This document shows positions 35,861 to 47,255 of a stretch of 64,000 nt of DNA, piece by piece. The translations under genes and the position numbers were made by a program. A model generated the notes under the pieces. It saw only the letters and a program-made list of their open reading frames with translations. It was not told where the DNA came from and searched no databases. Positions within the stretch are counted from its first letter, which is position 1; each line of letters opens with the position of its first letter. The DNA is from Oenanthe sinensis (lineage: Eukaryota; Streptophyta; Magnoliopsida; Apiales; Apiaceae), in assembly GCA_028671895.1 (NCBI GenBank), contig CM053794.1:38084501-38148500 (forward strand), given 5' to 3'.

Positions 35861-37975
35861 TTACATGGTTTCTGGTGGCCAGTACTGCTGCCACATTGAT
35901 ATCTCATATTTGTTGCGAATTTTTCTGATTCCTCCATAAAATCCATGTACTCCATCACTTATTTCACGATGATTACTCCTCCATATAATTGTTTCTCTCC
36001 ATCGCGAGCCAGGGTCATACTGGTTGAACTCCAGTACCACTTTGTCTGTCATTAACAAGTTATTGCTATGCTCAGTACATTAGTAACAAAATTTTAAAAG
36101 AGCAGCGGCTCATTTTGCTGATGAGCTGATCATAGAACAATGGCAACTCATTTCACTAGTTCATATACACAACATACAGGGAAGCTATTTTAACAACACG
36201 ATGTATAAACTCTAAATGAAAACGAAGCCATGATGAAGAAGGAAGAAATAGATCACTGAGAAGGTAAATTTATGAGGAGTACCAACCATCGTGAATGATG
36301 AAACTGTTCTATTGTATTAAACAGGTTAGTGATTACAGAGTAAAGCGACTTTCCTTCCACTTGAATTTCAGAACCTATGCAAATGTCGCTTGACTATATA
36401 TTCATAGGTGCACAACAAGATCCCAACGGAAACTACAATGGTTTGGCTGACATTGTGCTAAAATAGTGATCGATGCACCAGGAAGAAACCAGACTATCAA
36501 ACATAGGTTTTCATACAAAGATGCCAGAATCATACAAATTATAAAACACGATATCAAAAGCTCTCTAATGATTTAATATATCTTCGTGCATACATAAATA
36601 TCATATCCAGATAAAAACAGAAGTTTGCAAGAAAAATCTCACCGCTTCTATGACACTGGCAATAAATTTTGCACCTCTCCCGTGGTTCCAAGTGGCCAAC
36701 AACACCATACCACCAACCTGAAGTACATCAAATTTTACATCTAATATTGATTCTATAATATTAACGAGTACCATCACCAAAATTATATCTTTCTGCTAGA
36801 AAGGATATCAATGAAGCCTAAAGGAGCATTATCATAGATTATAATTTATACAGTTACCATATGGAATTTCTCTCTTTCTTTTCCACTGAATTTCAATGTG
36901 ATCCCCAGGTTTTAAGTAATCTAAACAATCTGAGGGATAAAGAGTGTGCGGTCCAGTTTCTACTGCTGGCGCTCCTAGCCTAGTCCAGTCTATATGAGGC
37001 TCCATAGTCCGTCTTCCTTCGGTTGAGAACCTGCAAGTATGGAAAAATTGAAGTTTGACCGCAGTTCACATTCAAATACGAACTACTATCAGTCTTGTAA
37101 TTAGTAAATCACGATTATATAATCATTTTTGGAGATTTGTATGATCGAGATTTGATGAGTAAGAACATACATAAAACCTTCAAGAAAATGTCTCGATTAC
37201 CTTGCTTTGAAATTGCCCCAGAGACGATTGTAGCTAAGCTCAGCATCATAACATGACAGCAAAAATCCAACATGCCCATTCTACACCACAAAGTAATCAT
37301 GTTTAACAATAGAATATATCACCCTTGCCCCCATCGGCAATCAATCCTATATAATCAGCAACCAAAACTACAATTTAAAATGTTCCAAGACAATTACCTC
37401 ACGATTAAAGACCTGAGCTGGGAAGCAGACTTGCCGGTCTCAAGAGACAGATACAAAGCCATGACTGAATCAACAGGTAAGGTACTGCTCAGCTTACTCC
37501 TGCTATCCGACTTATTAGACCCAAAAAATGCAACCAATCCATTGTTCTTGGAGCATTCTACGGTTATATGATGCTGCTTTCTTGAAGCAATGCTCCATTG
37601 CCATTCTTTATAAGCAAGTTTTCCAATGAGTCCATCTCATTTTTGTTTCATGTGTCTCTCCCATAAATGGTCACTCGTACACATACCCCTCAAAGTAGTA
37701 CATGCCCTCGACATGCTGCTTAAATTTGCTGGTGAAAGCTTTGTAAAAATGAAGTCCAAGGCTAAATCAGGAAGATCAAGTAAATATTTCTCCTTCTTAA
37801 CCTCTTCAATGCAGCGCATAGGAAATTTTACGAAAGATATATTATTATCTTTACTCCTTTTGAAACAGTACATGAAAGATAGGAATAGTGCTCCAAAAAG
37901 CCAAGCCAGCATAATTGTACCTATCTCACTTTCCATAACAGTAACTAACTGGTAAAAGAAGAAACGGGACAGCAC
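35861..37975 (-). pseudogene. F-box family gene broken by a nonsense codon and a frameshift
   Basis: The structure is that of a five-exon plant F-box gene (Arabidopsis At2g32560/At2g26850-like): 37398-37975, 37201-37280, 36858-37030, 36643-36717 and 35861-36045, all with intact GT-AG junctions. Residues about 19-38 are a hydrophobic N-terminal segment, then comes the F-box (LLDLPDLALDFIFTKLSP), ending DHLWERHMKQK. The next codon, Trp in the family (KWGR), is TGA at 37637-37639. Further on, near 37426-37432, one base is missing: the expected frame resumes as PAQVFNRE, but the upstream sequence is in another frame. Exons 2-5 (NGHVGFLLSCYDAELSYN, GWWYGVVGHLEPRERC, then WQQYWPPETM) are in frame with each other and well conserved. 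Unless the assembly is wrong, only a 112-residue product holding the F-box could be made. F-box proteins join SKP1-Cullin ubiquitin ligases. Confidence 0.82.
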
Positions 37976-39387
37976 AGCAGGAAGAACGAGAGTTAAAATA
38001 TTACCAAGAAATTTAATTTAAAATTGGAATCTTCCTATTTTTACAAAATATTCCCATATATAAGACTTTTTAAATAGTAAAAATCGCAAGACAAGCAATG
38101 AACACACCAAATTAAAAAAGAAAAAGAGGAGCATGTACACAGGGTAGAGATTGTTAGAAAAAGAGGAAGACTAAAAGAGAGATATAATAGTTAGAGATTG
38201 TTGAAGAAAAAGTTTTGCTGCCTTGAATATAGCATAGAAGTTTCCAGTGTATTTGAGAAAGATAGAAGATGACACAGGGTGATGGGCATGGTTCATATTG
38301 AAATGAAAAGGGCAGCATGTATTTAGTTACAAGTGATGTCACAGCAGACAGAGATTATCACAAAGATAAGCATGTCTATATAATACTACTGTACACACAT
38401 GCACACAAAATGAGAGAGGACACCAGATACTTCATATTTACACAACTTCAAAGTGAGAAATCATCAGTATAAAAGTAGGGAAGTAAATCTACATTATCTT
38501 TGATGTTTTGAAGCAGAAAGAAAAATGTTATTATTTACTAAACTAGTAAGTAGTCCTATATAAAAAACACAAAATTAGTTTGTTTATTTTATTTGCAAAA
38601 GCATCTTCAACCGCACTAGCTAAAATAATGAACTGAAATATAATAAAATAATAGTTGGTTAAATTATAAATAACTAAAAAGGTATTTTGATCCAACTATA
38701 TTAACTATAATCGTTAGTGAATATAGAGGAAATATAATTTAGAGTATTGAAATTGGAGGGAGGGGAGATGGGAAAGGTTGAGAGATGACATGGATACTCT
38801 TATAATCTGTAGAGGTTTGACAAACATGGAGAAGCAACCAAGGTTCTGTACAATTTTTTAAGTTTAAGGCAGGTAATGGCCAGGTAGGCAATTGCGTTAT
38901 GATCCCGAGTGACTTCGTTCTTCCCTGTGATCGACTATGTGGCTATGTTCGACTGTACTGACTATATGGTGAACTCATGAGATTTGGTTGAACTCTAACG
39001 TGTTCATCTCATACAAGGAGTTGCAGTTTATCCATTTCCAGGACATAAAAAACATTACCACAAGAATATATATACATTTATTTTTTTCATATTCAACTTG
39101 TAATCTCATTACCAAGTGCACAATATTTTTAACGCCATAGTAATCAGTAATCACCATGTCATTGTAATTACCTGTTGGTGGTGATCTTAACTTCCGATAT
39201 AAATTCATACAGAACCCTGAACCTTTAATAGAGATTTCATGATCACATTTCACCAGCATTATCATAGAAAGAAGGTTCACAGAAAAAGTAGACTCATATC
39301 CTGTGGGGGCTCCCATCATTTCAAGCTTGTACAACAATGTGCAAGTACGATTCATTACATAAGTTAAAAAAACTTCAACATAAATAA
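37976..39387. other. F-box gene upstream region and RSRC2-like 3' flank
   Basis: No separate gene. A 126-codon minus-strand open frame at 38975-39355 lies directly after the RSRC2-like stop and is most likely in its 3' untranslated region. About 38598-38760 has an AGCATCTTCAACC start resembling the AGAGCATCTCC elements, without a clear right end. Confidence 0.45.
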
Positions 39388-42300
39388 CTACAGACCCAGT
39401 CCAACTGTACGACCATCTCTTCGACGTAGTCCAGCAGTATATTGCTTTTCCAAATCCTGCTGTAATTGATTCTGCTTCTCTGCTTGGACCGTGCTTCCTT
39501 CTTGGTGGTTGGGTTTCTGTTCCACATTGAGCTCGCCCTTTACACCCTACAATCCGCCATAGGTACCAATGTAACCTCAGACTCTAAAAGTGTGTTAGTA
39601 GGACGGAAAAATGAATAAATATGATAAAACACCATCTGCTGATCCGTAATACTAAGAAGCAATATACTAGAAATCACTTGGATTCCCGATTCGAGAATCC
39701 AGAAGATAATAGTTGAGATTGCTTACCATGAGTTTGTTGAATTTCTCTCGTCGTTCATGATCCAAGAACTGGGACGAATCCCATCGATGGGCGGCCTGCG
39801 AGTATTTGAAGGATATTGTGTACAAAGCATACAAACAATAATAAAGATGGTAAATAACTTGATACATCTGAAATGAGACAAAAACTTAGGGAAGATTAAA
39901 GATTTTTTACTCTAGACAATTTTTTTGGTGTTTATATGAAGTTTGCATCTAATACCAGTTAATCTCTCTGCTTCACAGGCTATAGAACGTGGGGAAAGAC
40001 CGCAAAGAGATGAAGAATTCAAATTGGATAAAAAGAAATTACCTCTTCAACTGTTGTGCTCTTCTTACTTCCCCATAACATCTTTTTCTTCTGGTCTGTG
40101 GTCAGGCCCCCAGTTACAGCTAAATTCTTGTTGACTAGGGAGATTTCAACCACAAAACCAAGTCAGTATTCTGTGTATGTAATAAGGTCACCACTCAAAG
40201 ATCAAAGTGATGTTGCTTTGTCAGGATCACTATATAGACTATAGCTTATCACCGCTACTAGAAACATAAATATCTTATTCAGATTGAAGAGCATAAGTGG
40301 AGCAACACAAAGAATTATAATAATAGCTAATATACAAATATGAAATAGCCTCTAAATAAAAATAATATCCAAAACAAGAGAGTAGTTCTGAATTCTGATA
40401 CAAAATTCAATAGAGCAGAATGCATACAAGTGAATGCTTTATATTAATGAAAAGAAAAATGCAACAGGACCACTCTCTTAATACTACATAGGAGTGGATG
40501 AGTATTTTTAAAACTACAAAACCTAACTATGAGTCTATGACAACACAAATTACTGTTTATCCACATTTATAAGGTAAAACTTCAACATACAAGAGCTAAT
40601 TACCTAGTTCAGCAGCCTTCATTGCAGCAACTTTAGCAGCATCTATATCAGAATCTTTCAAAACACCCTGATCTGGAGTAACTTTACCAACACATGTCTG
40701 AGATTGCTGTGAAGTCAAAGGCTCCTTTTCATTTCCTGCAGTAGTAAAGTTTAAAAATAGTTTCCAAAAACAAAGCATGAATAAGCATACCAGACATCTA
40801 AGTTTAGACTTATAAGCAGTACATAATATCTAGTTACCAAAAAAAAAAAAATCTGAGATGCTGCCAAAAACAAATAAGATAAAGAAAGGGCATATAAAAT
40901 ACAAGACCATACCATATTTGCCTTGGTCCTTGGTTCCATCAAAGTCGTACAACTTCGGTTTCTTTTCATGACTTTCGCTGCTAAAAGAATTTCTACCTTC
41001 AGACCTCTCTTCCACTTCCCTCTTTTCTTGTTTAGAGTGCTTCTGGCGATCTGATTCTTTATTTTCACCCCCGAAAGTTTCTCGTAGTCGGGAACTTGAA
41101 CTATTCCGCTTTTGATAATCTCTTTTCTCATCACGTTCATGTTTTGTTCCTCTATGCTTATCAAGCTCTCCAGACTTCACTCCACTGCTTAAGTTTGTCT
41201 CCCTATCACCAGGTCCAACTCTGTTGGGTGATGATCCCCTATCTTTTATGTTCTGATACTCAACAGGTGAGGTTCCTCCATATCTATCCCTGCTTCTGTG
41301 CCCAGAAAAATCAGTTTTTCCGCGAGTGTACTTGTCAGAATTATGCCTATCATCTCTTGATCTGTTCTGCTGACTATCTCGACTTGTATATTCGGACCGA
41401 TTTCCAGCCCTCGAATCTCTAACAGAACGGGAAGATGACCTCGGATATTTTTTATCATCTTCATCCGCACACTTTTCACGTTTGTAGTCATCATATCGAT
41501 GGTAACTATCTGTACTTCTTGAGGTATGTCGACCATAATGTTTATGGGAATCATTTGGCCAACCATACTGGCTCCTGCCATATTCTCTGCCCAATTCTCT
41601 TCTATCATCCTGTTTCCGACGATCATCAAAAGATTTTGCAAAATTTTCCTTAAAAAGGGCAGGGCTGGACTCACGTGCACCATTAGGACTCCCTGCATTT
41701 ATAAAAGATCTTGGTACTAATAAACCCATCAACAAGATCATCCAAATTTCCACAGAGATAACCTAACAGAATATAAAAGTATTCATAAAGAAACTCTTGA
41801 GTCTTGGCAAATTAAGAGAAGAGTAGAAAACCATGTCAAAGAAACAAGTTTGCTCTATATAAATTTAGAAACAAACATTAGTAATACACTGAATCCTCAA
41901 AACATTTCACTCAGCTAAAAAAACATTTCTACAGCTCTGAGAATAGGCATGTTGAAGTTTGTGTTGAACACAAGAAGCACAGCTGCTGGAATGATAAATA
42001 CCCACGGTAGCACAATAGGAAGTAAAAGCTACATACTACAAACTGAATGATTTGTCCAAAGAAGAGGTTAAAAGGATGTGGATAACTAGTTGACAGAAAG
42101 GTTCACATTCTTGATATCTAGTTAGCTTGTTAAAAATACTAGCTTATGTCCCGTGCGATGAATTTTTTTAGTTTTTTAATATTTTTATTTTAATATTTGT
42201 TTTATAATTTAAATTTATTTTTATTTGTATAATAATAATTTAAACTTTATTTATTATTATATGTATATATTTTTATATAATTTATTTGTATTTATATTTT

Positions 42301-42909
42301 AATAAGATAATGTTTGTGTGTTTTGTATAGAGATATATTTTAGTTAGGAGATTAATGTAAAATATTTTAGTTTAGAGATTAATGTGAGATGTATTTTAGT
42401 TAGGAAATTAATATTTTAGATTTTATTAAAATTGAATGGTTAAGATCGTTTCTCTGGTACACCTAAAATTGAACGGTTATGATCTTTTATATGGTTCACC
42501 TCAGTGTTTCAAAAAAAAAGTTCTCTAGTTTGGTTATAATAATATAGTATAGATTATGCCAGCTTCATTAAATCAATATACTAAGTATAAGATTTAAACA
42601 CATTGTATTAAGTTTCAATTTTCTTATGATCTTAAGACTTTTGACCTATGCATGCACACACAAGTTCCGTGTAAGCTCAGTCAGGTACAGATTGCAGGAA
42701 TTCAATTAGGACATGTATGGTGTTACCGATGTATGTAAGACTTCAACACTATCAACAATATTCTTTCTACTGCTAGTAGATCTCATGCTTCATTCTTACA
42801 TGACATTTTGCTCCTAGGCGTGATTCTGGAATAAAATTCCCAGCAATAATATAGTATTACATATATTACCATTGTAAGCTATATATTTTGCAAGGCAAGT
42901 ATAAACTAA

Positions 42910-42940
<31 letters not shown>

Positions 42941-43271
42941 GCATCTCATATATCGCATCCCAACTGATGAAAAAATATGCATCAGTTTTCTGAACAAGAT
43001 TGGAGGACGATATTTTAAACTGACCTACACGAAACGCATCAGCACCTTTGAACACATGTTACAGATTCTATAAATTCTCAATCAAATATTACTATTTGTC
43101 AAAACTCATAAAATATAAAATCACATCAAAGAACTTACCATCGGACGAGGATGACCTGTCGAATGGAGACCTGTGCCGATACTTCCTATTAACTACATCA
43201 TTCGAAGGCTTGCGGAATGCTACCTTTGCAGATTCACTGTCTGCCGGAGAACATGGCAAGTTTGAGTCCAT
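39388..43271 (-). CDS. RSRC2-like arginine/serine-rich protein with C-terminal SMAP domain
   Basis: Six coding exons on the minus strand: 43139-43271, 40913-41692, 40604-40735, 40043-40134, 39727-39795 and 39388-39546. All are in phase, and 1365 nt gives 454 residues. The start (ACCATGG, MDSNLPCSPADSES) has ideal context. The long second exon encodes a highly charged Arg/Asp/Ser-rich region (for example DRRKQDDRREL, SRDRYGG, KHERDEKRDYQKR), probably disordered and nuclear. The C-terminal about 120 residues are the small acidic protein-like (SMAP) domain: TTDQKKKMLWGSKK, AHRWDSSQFLDHERREKFNKLMGVKG, then the invariant end LEKQYTAGLRRRDGRTVGLGL, here given in parts. Plant homologues are annotated as arginine/serine-rich coiled-coil protein 2, with an inferred role in pre-mRNA splicing. 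Intron 1 contains a Helitron-like element. Confidence 0.9.
42139..42553 (-). mobile_element. Non-autonomous Helitron-like element in RSRC2-like intron 1
   Basis: On the minus strand it starts after A with TCTATACTATATTATTATAA and ends ATCGCACGGGACATAAGCTAG followed by T. This is the A/T insertion and CTAG end of Helitrons. It is 415 bp, and the interior shares the TTAATCTCCTAACTAAAATA motif with the elements at 2301 and 33719. It is non-coding and inserted in the same orientation as the host gene. Confidence 0.7.
42916..42941. repeat. TA dinucleotide microsatellite
   Basis: About 13 TA units, within RSRC2-like intron 1. Confidence 0.9.
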
Positions 43272-44273
43272 GGTATCTAACACCTGGTATCACCAAGGTC
43301 ATTATGGAAGTATAAAGAATACACAGCTCAAAAAATTGGCAGGGATTTAATGTATCAGAAAGGGTATTAAAAATACCAATTAGAAGATGCACCCAATTTA
43401 ATTTGCACTGCAAAGTTTTATTCTCAGATATAAAACCACGGTCCTTAATTGAGGCATATATTAGTTGACAAAAATTATAACTTTATAATGGGCATGAACT
43501 TTACCTGAAATTTCTTGCCCCGATAAAAACTTTTAGGGATTCCTAAGAACTTTAAATCATCAATGGCATATCAGATAGAGTTCATCAGTAAAACTGGTTG
43601 GTAGAAAATGGCGAAAGAAATCCCCAAATTCATAAACGAACAGAAATAAATTTGATGGACCCATCGCAATTTCTGGTGCCACTCATTTTCAACTTTTGGA
43701 CATACTCATTTGTTCTCTTGACCAAAAAACATAAAAAAGGGAAGAGATATATAATAAAATTTCTGTAGAGCAATAACCTATAGAGTGATTACAATCAATT
43801 TCTGAATTATAAAAAAAAAACCTTCATAAAGTGCATTCTGATAGTATAACCATAAACTGAAATATTCACAAGAAATGAAAACTCGATACGTAACAACTTC
43901 AAGGCATCCAAACATATACACCAAAAATCAGTCAAATTCAATAAAACTAACAGATCATTGATATCAATCTGGTAGAAGAACAAATAATTTTTACAAGGAT
44001 TAAAGCGGATAATACATACATAACCAACATACACGAATATAATAATTATAAACCTTGCAATATATACACCATTTAGAAACTATCAATTTGAAAACACATA
44101 TAAACGATGCATTTAATCAGAATAGATGTAACAGGAGGTACAAATTAATTAATTGGTATAAAGGCCGCAATTTTAATACATAACTGTTAAATTTTCGATT
44201 CGAAAATAAGGGGAATTATAAGAACAAATCTGAAACTAGGAGAATTAATTAATTGGAATTGTTTGAGACGAAC

Positions 44274-44330
44274 CTGGTGATTAATCGCTGCGATTTTGAT
44301 TTTTAGGGTTACAAACTGATCAGCGCTCGA
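44274..44330 (-). promoter_or_regulatory. Predicted 5' leader exon of the RSRC2-like gene with telobox
   Basis: On the minus strand AACCCTAAA (44302-44310, a telobox) precedes a donor CACCAG/GTTCG (exon end at 44274). An acceptor ACCAG/GTG at 43284-43285 would place the start codon 12 bases into the next exon. Teloboxes in leaders are typical of constitutively expressed plant genes. A site II element (TGGGCT) lies upstream at 44420-44425. The transcription start is inferred. Confidence 0.5.
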
Positions 44331-44691
44331 ATGATTTGGGTGGATTGGATGGATATTTATTTTTTTGATTATATACGCTTCGAAATGAAGCTAGAGTTGA
44401 TTGTGGGTTGTATGCTTATTGGGCTCGGGCCTATTCATATTAATGGATTGCTTGTCGCCTGATTCGAGGCCTCGAGGGACTTTTGAGGAATTGAGTATGT
44501 GTACTGGGTTTGGTTAATGACACCATTCCAAAAAATTACCGTAATAGGTCATTTTTATAGATATTTTATTGTCCCATCAAAAATAAATTTTATTTGATTA
44601 TAATAAATAAATTACTAGTAACTAGAAATTCATATTATTTTATATCAATAATACTTAATTTATCATATTATTTGAAAGTGCACAAATTTTT

Positions 44692-44921
44692 ATTTTTATT
44701 TTTTTTGTGGGAACCCGCAGCCGCTACCATTTGGGTGCGCACTGGGTAAACCCACAGGTTCACGCAATAGCCTGCAAATCACGTGAACCAGGTAAACCGC
44801 ACAAGTGCGACAGGCTCTGACCCAGATGACATAATCACGAATTCTCCTCCCGTGAGATTTGAACATGTGACCAAGAAGATAATATTCATCTTTTTAACCA
44901 ACTGAGCCAACCCTTACGGGC
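44692..44921 (-). mobile_element. tRNA-derived SINE, full length with target duplication
   Basis: Flanked by perfect 16-base direct repeats AAGTGCACAAATTTTT at 44676-44691 and 44922-44937. On the minus strand the body starts GCCCGTAAGGGTTGGCTCAG. Box A is TGGCTCAGTTGG (44898-44909) and box B is GTTCAAATC (44856-44864), the internal Pol III promoter of tRNA-derived SINEs. The 3' end is GCGGGTTCCCACAAAAAAAA with an A-rich tail. At about 230 bp it encodes nothing and needs LINE machinery to move. It sits about 360 bp upstream of the RSRC2-like leader. Confidence 0.88.
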
Positions 44922-45389
44922 AAGTGCACAAATTTTTTGGGACAGATAGATTAGGAAAAGAGGTTAGGGACCATTTAGCGAGGGATAATGAGTAAAGGGA
45001 AAGGGAAGTAATCACATTTATTCTAAGTTATTTGAAATTTTGTCTATCTAAATCACCGTGTATGACAGATGATACTAGATAGTAATATAAACCAGAAGGT
45101 CACTGTAAATTAAGAAACCTTGTGTAGGCTTTTATGTAACCTCTAAATTTTATGTTATTTTTTATTCAATCTAGAACTGTGTTTCACTGCATATACTGCT
45201 TTTATGTTACTCATAAAAGTTCTTAGCAATTTGAGTCTCTAAAATATCAAGATAGTGTTTAGCCATTTAGGCTTATGTGCAAGAAATTGTTTTAGCAGCG
45301 CTAACATCTATACCTAACATTATATAACTGAACTAAAATTGTTATCAACTATCACACTAACATTTTCTGCTGCTATTTTGTTGTAACTT

Positions 45390-45545
45390 ATTCAACCTAA
45401 CTCAAACCGACTCAACCCAATATATAATTAATAAGTTAAGTTATATATAAATTTTTTGATGAATGGGTTAAAAAATTTATAGGCCGAACTAGTTGGGTTG
45501 GGTCATTTTTTACCCCAACCCAACCCGTGTACACCCTTATTGTTA
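45390..45545. repeat. Possible TIR-element remnant
   Basis: Repeated CAACCCAA words and the end CCCGTGTACACCCTTAT, which matches the complement of ATAAGGGTGGACAAGGGTTG near 7706. Both probably derive from one family, but no complete copy is present. Confidence 0.3.
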
Positions 45546-45937
45546 TTTGTTTTATAAAAAGAATCATTTCTTTGACCCTTTTAAGCTTTTCACTCCCCTT
45601 CGGCCCTTCTCCACCTCAGACTATTTGTTTTATCTTTTTTTTCTCTTATACACCTACTATATAGTTGTATTTTATATCAATCCTAAAAATAGTAATATGC
45701 TCAAAATAATATATTAAAAATTATTATTTATTTCATTTCCGGATTGAAACCAAATAAGAAAAACAATTCAATGTCATTTTTTTTCTTTTTATTTAATTCT
45801 CTTTCTAAACCATTTCCCTTTTCTCACTGGGCCGAATGAGTATAATGTATTAAACACGTGGGTAAGGCTTAGAAGCACAAATTTTTATAACTTGTGTTAT
45901 GTAAATTTTGTTCTACATCATACCTAGTTAGATTCCG

Positions 45938-46325
45938 TTTGGGAGTACTGTTGAAAACTGTTGTACTGTGAGAAAAAGTGTTACTGGAAATAGTGTTGTC
46001 ACTGGAAAAAGTGTTGTCAGAAAAATTAGATGACTGTTTGGTAATTTTTTTACTTATACATATTTTGAGATATAATGTATAAAAATAATATTTTTGAGAA
46101 GGTTTGATGATGAAACTGATAGCTATTTCTGCAAAAGTTGAAAGCAGTTTTTTCCAAAAATATGGGGGGACATGTTTTTGCTAATATAAGTTTTTAGATA
46201 AAAACGTTTTTCCACACAACAGTTTTTAGAATTTATCAAATACTTTTCTCACCGTTTTTTAGTAAAAAATTGTTGTAATTATCCGTAACAATAACAACAA
46301 ATGGGGCCTTAATTTATGTGACTGT
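45938..46325. mobile_element. Possible MITE (CCGTTTGGGAGTAC ends)
   Basis: The left end GATTCCGTTTGGGAGTACTG and the right end AACAACAAATGGGGCCTTAA are imperfect inverted repeats. Internal stretches such as GTTGTCACTGGAAAAAGTGT are short repeats. It is non-coding. Confidence 0.4.
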
Positions 46326-47255
46326 TTTTGCATATGAAAATGCAGATAATTATGGATTGAAAGTCTCGCATTATTTATCCATATATCTGCGAAGCAGTTT
46401 CTCGTTTTTTTGGCCACAAATAGTGTTTGCTAACTGATGAGCTATTATTTTATAATTATAAATTGGAAAAAGTACTTTGAAGGTTTTGCAAAAAATCAAA
46501 TTTCATATCAAAATTTTGATTATTTATTTATTTTCATCAAAATACCATAAATTTCAAAATAATAAGAATAACAAACTTTTCGCCATCAAAATCAAAATTA
46601 AATTTGTAATTTTCAACTTTTCCTGTCACTTTCTCCTGCAAGGTGGAACCAACTCGAAGTAGCACTAAATTAACACATAATTTAATGATAACAAGTTTAA
46701 CGACCTAAGGTAGCAGCAGGTCTTTTGACCTTTTCCCACACAGCATTATTATTACTTTGTTAAATAGAATATTATTTTGGTAATAGTCAATTCCAAATTT
46801 GAATTTTTAAACAATCATTTTTCACCTGGACTTGTTTAAACTTGTACAAGTTACCCAGCTTACGGTGGAGACTTGAGAGAGATTATTATTTGAAATAGTC
46901 AGATCAGATATAAATCATATAAGCCAAATTTTACACCACATTCTCAGTTACATGAACACTATAACAGCATTATTCCCCTCTTATAAATAAATTGTTTAAA
47001 CTTTAGCATCAGCAATCACTGAACTCGGGTCACTAAGTTTTATATGCAAGACTACTTCTATTGCGGCTTTACTTCTTTACTCCACGTTTTGACCTCGGCA
47101 ATTATTGCCCCGAGTCGTAACAAATACCAAGGTCTGTGCTAGTAATTTTCCACGTCTACCATGCTTCTAGTCTCTTTGTTACAATTCTCTGCTTTTTTTT
47201 CTTTTTTTTTTGGGGAGGGGGTTACCTTCCAAGGTGCCTTCTGGACCTATAATCC
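46326..47255. other. Intergenic DNA and TGA gene 3' flank
   Basis: No gene recognised. The part nearest 47255 is probably the 3' untranslated region of the minus-strand TGA gene. Confidence 0.4.

Noticed and set aside
38975..39355. 126-codon minus-strand open frame after the RSRC2-like stop
   Set aside because: It lies directly downstream of the RSRC2-like stop codon on the same strand, shows no recognisable domain, and is best explained as 3' untranslated sequence.
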